DNA of 7,949 nt. It comes from Betaproteobacteria bacterium. Its GTDB lineage: Bacteria; Pseudomonadota; Gammaproteobacteria; Burkholderiales; Rhodocyclaceae. A model generated the notes under the pieces. The model worked only from the letters and a program-made list of their open reading frames with translations, was not told the origin of the DNA and did not search any database. This document shows positions 1 through 5,027 of this stretch, piece by piece (within the stretch, counting starts at the first letter, position 1; every line of letters starts with the position of its first letter). The stretch spans positions 1 to 7,949 of the forward strand of contig JAPTVL010000224.1 in assembly GCA_028065725.1 (NCBI GenBank), read 5' to 3'. The position numbers were made by a program, and so were the translations under genes.

Positions 1-2
1 AC

Positions 3-86
3 CCGATGATGGCCGCCTATACACGCAACCTCAAGGATGCGGACATCCAGAACCTGTCGGCATTTCTGACCACGCTGCAGCCCTGA
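3..86 (+). CDS. C-terminal end of a class I c-type cytochrome (partial)
   Basis: Only the last 27 codons are in the window. The reading frame starting at position 3 reads PMMAAYTRNLKDADIQNLSA, continues for seven more residues and ends with TGA at 84-86. A Pro-Met pair followed by Y-x(2)-L-x-D-x-D-I-x-N-L-x-A-F/Y is typical of the C-terminal part of small monohaem or dihaem cytochromes c (c4/c5/c553 type). There the Met is the distal haem-iron ligand and the final helix packs against the N-terminal helix. Such proteins carry electrons in the periplasm. The haem-binding CxxCH motif lies upstream of the window and cannot be seen, so the exact subtype is open. The gene converges on the minus-strand cluster, with only 4 bases between the two stop codons and no obvious hairpin terminator between them. 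Confidence 0.7.
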   Translation, partial: PMMAAYTRNLKDADIQNLSAFLTTLQP

Positions 87-90
87 GCGG

Positions 91-447
91 TTATTTCTTG
101 AACAGATCGTCGAGCGAGGCGGGCGGCGCAGGCTTGTCCGCTTCAGCGCCGCTCCGCTCTGCAAAAAGGGCATCGAGCGCGCTGCGTCTTGTCTGCGCCA
201 TCGCCGCTCCGCCGCCCTTGTAGGCGTCGGGTCGCGGCACGAACCAGCCGCAATCGTTGGCCCGCGTCTTGTCGGCCACCCGCTCGGTCGCCAGTTCGCG
301 GCACTGCCCGGCGCGGTGCGCATCGTAATGACGGCACAGCTTGCACACGTGCAGGTCGGCATGGCAGCTGGGACAGGTTTCGCGGCGCGACAGCGGCAGC
401 AGCATGCCGGCGAGGCTGGCGCCGCATTTCCAGCATTGCAGGCTCAT
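91..447 (-). CDS. Small eight-cysteine zinc-ribbon-like protein of unknown function
   Basis: This 118-residue protein is not recognised as a named family. It has eight cysteines: C5 and C8 (CWKC), C25 and C28 (CPSC), C35 and C38 (CKLC), then C49 and C66. The first six form CxxC pairs, the usual layout of one or two structural zinc ribbons or knuckles. There is no signal peptide or membrane segment, so it is probably cytoplasmic. The C-terminal third is Ala/Pro rich and carries a repeated short motif, ALDALFAE (about 90-97) and SLDDLFKK (111-118), which could be a peptide docking motif. Its ATG overlaps the stop of the upstream DUF2237 gene as ATGA, a classic translational-coupling arrangement, and it is the last gene of the minus-strand cluster. 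A structural zinc role is inferred from cysteine spacing only; substrate or partner is unknown. Confidence 0.8.
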   Translation of the reverse strand: MSLQCWKCGASLAGMLLPLSRRETCPSCHADLHVCKLCRHYDAHRAGQCRELATERVADKTRANDCGWFVPRPDAYKGGGAAMAQTRRSALDALFAERSGAEADKPAPPASLDDLFKK

Positions 448-845
448 GAATTGGGGTACTCCTGGCCCGGGAATTCAGGGGTGCGCAGGGCGTAATAGCG
501 CAGGTCGGCCAGCGCCACATGGCGCATGGCGCGCGCATGGGTGGCATCGAGAATCACCGGCGGCGCCACCCCGTCTTCGGCGGCTTCCAGCCAGCGCGTG
601 GCGCACACACACCAGCGGTCGCCCGGCTTCAGACCCGGAAAATCGTATTCCGGAACGGGGGTGACGAGGTCGTTGCCACGCTGCAGCGCGTAGTCGAGAA
701 ACGCCTCGGTCATCTGCGCGCACACGGTGTGGCTGCCGATGTCATGCATCCCGGTGCGGCAGACACCGTCCCGAACGAAGCCGGTCATCGGCGACACGCT
801 GCACACCTGCAGCAGGCCGCCCAACACATTGCGCGCTTCGCTCAC
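444..845 (-). CDS. DUF2237 family protein
   Basis: This 133-residue protein belongs to the uncharacterised DUF2237 family. The hallmark segments are visible: NVLGG (6-10), SPMTGFVRDGVCRTG (18-32), GSHTVCAQMT (37-46), GNDLVTPVPEYDFPGLKPGD (57-76), RWCVCATRW (77-85) and APPVILDATH (94-103). Family members are about 120-130 residues, so this is full length. Six cysteines, several in conserved blocks, suggest metal binding or redox chemistry, but no reaction is known. The frame stays open far upstream into mltB sequence. The GTG at 845 is chosen because AGGAG lies 6 bases before it (complement of 852-856) and because family similarity begins just after it. The stop overlaps the next gene's ATG by 4 bases, and the mltB stop lies 44 bases upstream. 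Confidence 0.9.
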   Translation of the reverse strand: MSEARNVLGGLLQVCSVSPMTGFVRDGVCRTGMHDIGSHTVCAQMTEAFLDYALQRGNDLVTPVPEYDFPGLKPGDRWCVCATRWLEAAEDGVAPPVILDATHARAMRHVALADLRYYALRTPEFPGQEYPNS

Positions 846-851
846 TGGGTT

Positions 852-856
852 CTCCT
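852..856 (-). promoter_or_regulatory. Ribosome binding site deciding the GTG start of the DUF2237 gene
   Basis: On the minus strand AGGAG is followed by a 6-base spacer and GTG (845-843). This is the strongest Shine-Dalgarno match in the five-gene cluster. It decides the start within a frame that otherwise runs open through the upstream gene. Confidence 0.75.
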
Positions 857-866
857 GTCCGATGGA

Positions 867-886
867 ATGTGCAAAAAATAGCACAT
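867..886 (-). repeat. Intercistronic inverted repeat between mltB and the DUF2237 gene
   Basis: A perfect 6-bp inverted repeat, ATGTGC and GCACAT, flanks an 8-base loop that reads TATTTTTT in the minus-strand transcript. It begins three bases after the mltB stop codon and ends 10 bases before the AGGAG of the next gene. The uridines lie in the loop rather than after the stem, so it does not have standard intrinsic-terminator form. A 3'-end stabiliser or processing site, or chance, are the alternatives. Confidence 0.4.
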
Positions 887-889
887 GTT

Positions 890-2134
890 TCAGGGCTGGC
901 TTTCCGGCTCGGCAAGGGTGGGCGGGGCAGCGAGCGTGCCCGCCTCCGCTGCGGCTGCGTGAGCCCGTTCGACGTGTTCCAGCAGGCTGGGCGCAGGGTA
1001 GCCGTCGGCCGGCAGCTCGTGAGCCACCTGATAACGCCGGATGGCGCTCTGCGTTTGCGGACCGACCAGGCCGTCCGGGGTGCCGGCGTCGAATCCCAAT
1101 TCGTTCAGCGCCTGCTGCAGCGCTTTCACCTGCACGATGCTGAGCGCGTCCGCTTCGCCCGCCAGCGCGACCGGCGCAGCGCCGCCCGCCAGTTGTTGCG
1201 CCATCTGGGCCACGGCCAGCGCGTAATTCACCGAGCGGTTCCATCGCATCGCCACGTCGAAGTTGTCGAACACCATGAAGGCCGGCCCCTGCCAGCCTTG
1301 CGGCAGGACCAGCGCGGTCGGACCCGTCGCGTCCGGCAATGCGCCGCCACCCGCGGGCTGCACGCCGAGCGCCACCCATTCCGCCACCGGCAGGCGGTGG
1401 TTGACACGCGCGCGGCGCAGGTCGAAACCTTGCGGCAGCCGAACCTCCAGCGCCACCGGTTCGCCCGTGCGCCAGCCTGCGCGCTTGAGGTAGTTCGCGG
1501 CCGAATGCATGGCGTCGGGCAGCGACTGCCACAGGTCGATGCGGCCATCGCCGTCGGCATCGACCGCATAGGCGCGGAAGGTCGACGGCATGAACTGCAT
1601 GTGCCCCATCGCGCCGGCCCACGACCCGTTCATGTCGATGGCGGCAACGTGGCCGGCGTCGATGATGCGCAGCGCATCGAGCAGCTGGCTGCGGAAGAAC
1701 GTGCTGCGGCGGCCGTCAAAGGCGAGCGTGGTGAGGCTCGCGGGGATGTTGAGGCTGCCGAGGGTGGTGCCGTAATTGGTTTCCAGGCCCCAGAACGCCA
1801 CCAGCACGGCCTTCGGGATGCCGTATTGCTGCTCGATCGTATCGAGCAGCACGGCATGTTCGGCCAGTAACGCCTGGCCACGTGCGACCTGCGAGGGGGT
1901 GACGCGCCGCCCCAGGTAATCCGAGAAAGTCTGCAGGAATTCGGGCTGGCGGCGATCGAGTTCGATCACGCGCTCGACCGGCGTGATGCCGGTCAGCGCG
2001 GAATCGAGCGTGGCGGGGGAAATGCCCTCCGCCGCGGCTTCCTGGCGGAAGGCTTCGAGCCAGATCTCAAAATCGGCGTAGCCATGGGCGGGGGACACCG
2101 TCAGCAAAGCCAACAGGAACACAAGCTTACGCAT
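890..2134 (-). CDS. mltB: MltB-type lytic murein transglycosylase with C-terminal peptidoglycan-binding domain
   Basis: This 414-residue enzyme cleaves the MurNAc-GlcNAc bond of peptidoglycan with formation of 1,6-anhydro-MurNAc (glycoside hydrolase family 103). Residues 1-18 form a Sec signal peptide ending near AHG. There is no lipobox cysteine, so it should be a soluble periplasmic protein rather than a lipoprotein like E. coli MltB. The catalytic domain spans about 20-315. It holds the catalytic glutamate E118 in AFWGLETNYG, the substrate-groove motif GAMGHMQFMPSTF (174-186) and an EF-hand-like loop DADGDGRIDLW (192-202), matching the calcium site known in the soluble Slt35 form. A PG_binding_1 domain follows (about 330-388, with LGFDAGTPDGLVGPQTQSAI), then an Ala/Pro-rich tail. 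Its ATG overlaps the upstream amidotransferase stop by 8 bases. No good Shine-Dalgarno sequence is seen, so translation is probably coupled. Confidence 0.95.
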   Translation of the reverse strand: MRKLVFLLALLTVSPAHGYADFEIWLEAFRQEAAAEGISPATLDSALTGITPVERVIELDRRQPEFLQTFSDYLGRRVTPSQVARGQALLAEHAVLLDTIEQQYGIPKAVLVAFWGLETNYGTTLGSLNIPASLTTLAFDGRRSTFFRSQLLDALRIIDAGHVAAIDMNGSWAGAMGHMQFMPSTFRAYAVDADGDGRIDLWQSLPDAMHSAANYLKRAGWRTGEPVALEVRLPQGFDLRRARVNHRLPVAEWVALGVQPAGGGALPDATGPTALVLPQGWQGPAFMVFDNFDVAMRWNRSVNYALAVAQMAQQLAGGAAPVALAGEADALSIVQVKALQQALNELGFDAGTPDGLVGPQTQSAIRRYQVAHELPADGYPAPSLLEHVERAHAAAAEAGTLAAPPTLAEPESQP

Positions 2135-3893
2135 GCTGCTGCAGCCAGTATTCGAGCAGCGCCAGATGCCACAGCTTGCTGCCCTGGATGCGGGTGTGGT
2201 GCTGCTCCGGCGCGTCCAGCAGCTTGTTGACGTAGGCCCGGTGGTACAGGCCGCGCTCGCGGCAGGCCTGCGAATTCAGAATGTCCTGCATGAAGTTCAA
2301 AAATTCTCCGCGTACGTATTTGAGCGCAGGCATCGGGAAATAGCCTTTCTTGCGGTCGATCACCGCGTCCGGCACCAGGCCGCGCGCGATGGTCTTCAGC
2401 ACGTGCTTGCCCTCCGACGCCAGCTTGAGCTCGGGCGGCATCGCCGCCGCCAGTTCCACCAGCTGGTGGTCGAGGAAGGGCACGCGCGCCTCCAGCCCCC
2501 ACGCCATGGTCATGTTGTCGACCCGCTTCACCGGGTCGTCGGTGATCAGCAGGGTCGTATCCATGCGCAACACCTGATCGATGAATTCGTCTGCAAAAGG
2601 TTCCGCCAGATGCGCGGCGACGAGCTCCGCCGTATAGTCAGGACCGTGATACGCCGGCATGCTCATCTCGAGAAACTCGTCGTGATCGCGGTCGAAATAA
2701 TGGCGGCGGAAACGATCGAGCGCCGAGCCGGATGTCTCCGCCGCCATGCGCGGATACCAGAAATAGCCGCCGAACACTTCGTCGGCGCCCTGCCCGCTCT
2801 GCACCACCTTGACGGTCTTGCTGACCTGCTCGGCCAGCAAGTAGAACGCCACCGCGTCCTGCGCGAACATCGGCTCGGACATCTGCTCCACCGCCTCGGG
2901 CAGGCGACGCAGCACCTCGGCGTTGGGGATCAGGTACTTGTGGTGGCGCGTGCCGTACCTCGCCGCCACCGGGTCGGAATATTCGAATTCGTTGCCGCGT
3001 TCTTCCGGCTGATCCTCGAAGCCGACCGAGAAGGTCATCAGGTCGGGCACGCCCTGCTCGGCGAGCAGCGCGACGAGCAGGCTCGAATCGAGCCCGCCGG
3101 AGAGCAGCACGCCGACCTTGACGTCGGCGATCTCGATGCGCTTCTTCACCGCCTGCCGGAGGCTGTCGTGGATGGCTTCGGTCCACTCGGCCTCGGTCTT
3201 GGGCACTGCCGGGCGCTGTGCTGCCAGCGACCAGTATTTGCGGTGGCTGATTTCGCCACGCAGGTTCACGCTCATGGTGGTGCCGGGGGCGAGCTTGCGA
3301 ATGCCGTTGAAGATCGTGCGCGGCGCCGGCACCACCGCATGCAGGGTGAACAGGTGATGCAGTGCCACCGCGTCGATGCCGGTGTCGACGACGCCCGCCG
3401 CCAGCAGCGCCTGCGGGGTCGAGGCGAAGCGGAAGCAGCCGAGGTTTTCGCTGTAGTACAGCGGCTTGATGCCGAGGCGGTCGCGCGCCAGAAACAGGGT
3501 GTCGCGGTTCCAGAGGGCGAACGCGAACATGCCGTGCAGGCGCTCGACGCACACCTCGCCCCACTGCAGATACGCGCGCAGGATGACTTCGGTGTCGCCG
3601 TCGGAATGGAATACATGGCCGAGCGTGATCAGCTCGGCACGCAGTTCCGGATAGTTGTAAATGGTGCCGTTGAATACCAGCGCCGTGCCGGTCGCGGCAT
3701 CGACCATCGGCTGTTTCGAGCGGGGTGAAAGATCGATGATCGCCAGCCGCCGGTGGCCCAGCCGCACCGGGCCATCGGCGTGCTGGCCTTCGGCGTCCGG
3801 CCCGCGGCGCGCCAGCTTCGCCAGCATGCGCGCCATGACTGCCGCATCGGGTGCCTTGTTGTCGAACCGGAATTCACCTGCTATGCCGCACAT
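2127..3893 (-). CDS. asnO: Asparagine-synthase-family glutamine amidotransferase, NAGGN type (N-acetylglutaminylglutamine amide synthesis)
   Basis: This is a complete 588-residue class II glutamine amidotransferase. The N-terminal glutaminase half starts with Met-Cys2-Gly, where Cys2 is the nucleophile after Met removal. It also has R49 (GHRRLAI), FNGTIYN (74-80) and DGDTE (98-102). The synthetase half has the ATP-pyrophosphatase loop SGGLDSS (265-271), GQGADEVFGGY (367-377) and RVDNMTMAWGLEARVPFLDH (457-476). I assign it to the subfamily acting on N-acetylglutaminylglutamine because of the AVVPAPRT (186-193), GFEDQPEERGNEFEYSD (291-307), KVVQSGQGADEVF and FDRDHDEF (400-407) segments, recalled as close to Pseudomonas AsnO; this rests on memory, not a search. 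That enzyme amidates a dipeptide osmolyte using glutamine and ATP. Its usual partners (the ngg acetyltransferase/ATP-grasp gene and a peptidase) are not adjacent. GAGGA lies 7 bases before the ATG. Generic asparagine synthase AsnB is the alternative. Confidence 0.88.
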   Translation of the reverse strand: MCGIAGEFRFDNKAPDAAVMARMLAKLARRGPDAEGQHADGPVRLGHRRLAIIDLSPRSKQPMVDAATGTALVFNGTIYNYPELRAELITLGHVFHSDGDTEVILRAYLQWGEVCVERLHGMFAFALWNRDTLFLARDRLGIKPLYYSENLGCFRFASTPQALLAAGVVDTGIDAVALHHLFTLHAVVPAPRTIFNGIRKLAPGTTMSVNLRGEISHRKYWSLAAQRPAVPKTEAEWTEAIHDSLRQAVKKRIEIADVKVGVLLSGGLDSSLLVALLAEQGVPDLMTFSVGFEDQPEERGNEFEYSDPVAARYGTRHHKYLIPNAEVLRRLPEAVEQMSEPMFAQDAVAFYLLAEQVSKTVKVVQSGQGADEVFGGYFWYPRMAAETSGSALDRFRRHYFDRDHDEFLEMSMPAYHGPDYTAELVAAHLAEPFADEFIDQVLRMDTTLLITDDPVKRVDNMTMAWGLEARVPFLDHQLVELAAAMPPELKLASEGKHVLKTIARGLVPDAVIDRKKGYFPMPALKYVRGEFLNFMQDILNSQACRERGLYHRAYVNKLLDAPEQHHTRIQGSKLWHLALLEYWLQQHA

Positions 3894-3900
3894 GCCATTG

Positions 3901-3905
3901 TCCTC
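3901..3905 (-). promoter_or_regulatory. Ribosome binding site of the amidotransferase gene
   Basis: GAGGA on the minus strand lies 7 bases before the ATG at 3893, inside the 13-base gap after the srkA stop. It supports the start that leaves Cys2 as the mature N-terminal nucleophile. Confidence 0.65.
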
Positions 3906-3906
3906 G

Positions 3907-4944
3907 TTACGCCACCAGCGGCGGCTCGTCCATCAGCGCGATCTGCTCGCGCAATTCGAGTATCCGCGCCTGCCAGTACAGCTGGGTATTGAACCACGGA
4001 AACGCGGCGGGAAAAGCCGGGTCGTCCCAGCGGCGGGCGAGCCAGGCCGCGTAGTGGATCAGCCGCAAGGTCCGCAGCGCCTCGACCAGATGCAGTTCGC
4101 GCGGATCGAATTCCATGAAGTCCTCGTAGCCCTTGAGAATCTCGTTCATCTGCACCTGCTGCTCGTCGCGCTCGCCCGACAGCAGCATCCACAGGTCCTG
4201 CACCGCCGGGCCCATGCGGCTGTCATCGAAATCGACGAAATGCGGCCCGGACTCGGTCCACAGCACGTTGCCGGCATAGCAGTCGCCGTGCAGGCGGATG
4301 GCGCGCACCGGGCCTGCGCGCTCGTAACTGTGCGCCACGCTTTGCAGGGCGTGCTCGACCACGCTGTCCCATGCAGGCGCCAGGTCGGTCGGCAGCCAGT
4401 TGCCGTCGCGCAAAAAATCGCGCGATGCAATGCCGAAGCTTTCGAGGTCGAGCGCCGGCCGCTGCGTATAGCCCGCCGCCGCGCCGACCGCATGAATCCG
4501 CCCGAGAAAGCGCCCCATCCATTGCAGGGTGTCGGCACGGTCGAATTCGGGCATGCGCCCACCCTGTTTAGGGTAGACCGCGAAGCGAAAACCGGCATGT
4601 GCGTGGAGCGTGGTTGTTGACGCTTTAGCGTCTTTACAACCACGGCCTACCCCTTGCGGGTGGAGCGTGGCGCCGCTCAATTGCAGCGGGGCGACGACCG
4701 GGATTTCACGCGCGGCGAGTTCGATCGTGAACGCGTGCTCTTCCAGGATGGCCGCGTCGCTCCAGCGTTCGGGGCGGTAGAACTTGACCACCACCGGGGC
4801 TGCGTCGTCCACCCCCATCTGGTAGACGCGGTTTTCATAGCTGTTCAGCGCCAGCAGGCGGCCGTCGGCACGCAAACCGGTGCTGTCGAGCGCGTCGAGC
4901 GCGACGTCGGGGGTGAGCGCGGTATAGGGGTGGGATGAATTCAT
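3907..4944 (-). CDS. srkA: Stress response serine/threonine kinase SrkA (YihE/RdoA), with a 19-residue insertion
   Basis: This 345-residue protein (from the ATG at 4944) is an APH/choline-kinase-fold protein kinase. In enterobacteria the family is induced by envelope stress and protects cells from stress-induced death. Visible parts are LNSYENRVYQ (33-42, glycine-loop equivalent), VVVKFYRPERW (51-61, with ATP-binding K54), the catalytic loop LHGDCYAGN (218-226, D221 and N226), the metal-binding VDFDDSRMGP (237-246), and the conserved VQDLWMLLSG and WLARRWDDPAFP. Residues 96-114 (PQGVGRGCKDAKASTTTLH) are absent from the family: the E. coli protein reads TL-x-x-H-x-GF-x-FAV here. Removing them gives 326 residues, close to the family's 328. 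The insertion sits in a turn between N-lobe strands, so kinase function may survive. A TTG 22 codons upstream (5010) is possible but has no family support. It is the first gene of the minus-strand cluster. Confidence 0.93.
   Translation of the reverse strand: MNSSHPYTALTPDVALDALDSTGLRADGRLLALNSYENRVYQMGVDDAAPVVVKFYRPERWSDAAILEEHAFTIELAAREIPVVAPLQLSGATLHPQGVGRGCKDAKASTTTLHAHAGFRFAVYPKQGGRMPEFDRADTLQWMGRFLGRIHAVGAAAGYTQRPALDLESFGIASRDFLRDGNWLPTDLAPAWDSVVEHALQSVAHSYERAGPVRAIRLHGDCYAGNVLWTESGPHFVDFDDSRMGPAVQDLWMLLSGERDEQQVQMNEILKGYEDFMEFDPRELHLVEALRTLRLIHYAAWLARRWDDPAFPAAFPWFNTQLYWQARILELREQIALMDEPPLVA
4603..4670 (-). repeat. 57-bp palindromic in-frame insertion with 11-bp flanking direct repeats, inside srkA
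   Basis: GTGGAGCGTGG occurs at 4603-4613 and again at 4660-4670, exactly 57 bases (19 codons) apart. Between and overlapping the copies lies a hairpin. Arm CGTGGTTGT (4609-4617) pairs with ACAACCACG (4636-4644), and inner arm GACGC (4619-4623) pairs with GCGTC (4628-4632) around a TTTA loop. Deleting one period makes the protein read QLSGATLHAHAGFRFAVYP, which fits the SrkA family. The simplest reading is insertion of a 46-base unit with duplication of an 11-base target. On the coding strand the other two frames of the insert meet stops (TAG, TAA), so it landed in the only frame that keeps the gene open. No second full copy is present in the window, so membership of a dispersed family is inference. 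Confidence 0.85.
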
Positions 4945-5027
4945 CGTGGACTTGGCGGCAAAGCAGCTATGCTCAAAAGCATCAGGACATAGATAATGCC
5001 TCAACTCCAAGCCCGCATTGCCACGCC
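4945..5027. promoter_or_regulatory. Divergent intergenic region between srkA and nrdJ
   Basis: These 83 bases must hold the promoters of both divergent genes unless they overlap coding sequence. On the plus strand GATAAT (4992-4997) is a good -10 match, but the hexamer 17 bases upstream (ATGCTC) is a poor -35. A small hairpin, ATGCT-CAAA-AGCAT, lies at 4969-4982. No NrdR-box-like pair and no cobalamin-riboswitch elements are recognisable. The promoter assignment is weak; the divergent arrangement is clear. Confidence 0.4.

Noticed and set aside
846..1622. Long upstream extension of the DUF2237 frame
   Set aside because: The extension reads through mltB in another frame with biased composition. 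The AGGAG before GTG at 845 and the start of family similarity place the real start there.
869..1870. 333-codon plus-strand open frame opposite mltB
   Set aside because: The minus-strand protein has signal peptide, catalytic Glu and binding-domain motifs; the plus frame is an Arg/His-rich shadow.
2133..3728. 531-codon open frame on the plus strand
   Set aside because: It is the antisense shadow of the amidotransferase, whose motifs are complete; the plus-strand translation is low-complexity and family-less.
4561..4575. ACCCT-GTTT-AGGGT hairpin just beside the srkA insertion
   Set aside because: It encodes the family-conserved YPKQGG segment and so is native gene sequence, not part of the inserted element.
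4935..5027. 31-residue N-terminal extension of NrdJ
   Set aside because: It overlaps the srkA start, does not resemble NrdJ N-termini and depends on an accidental palindrome.
4945..5027. Cobalamin riboswitch ahead of nrdJ
   Set aside because: The region is too short (83 bases) and has no B12-box-like sequence.
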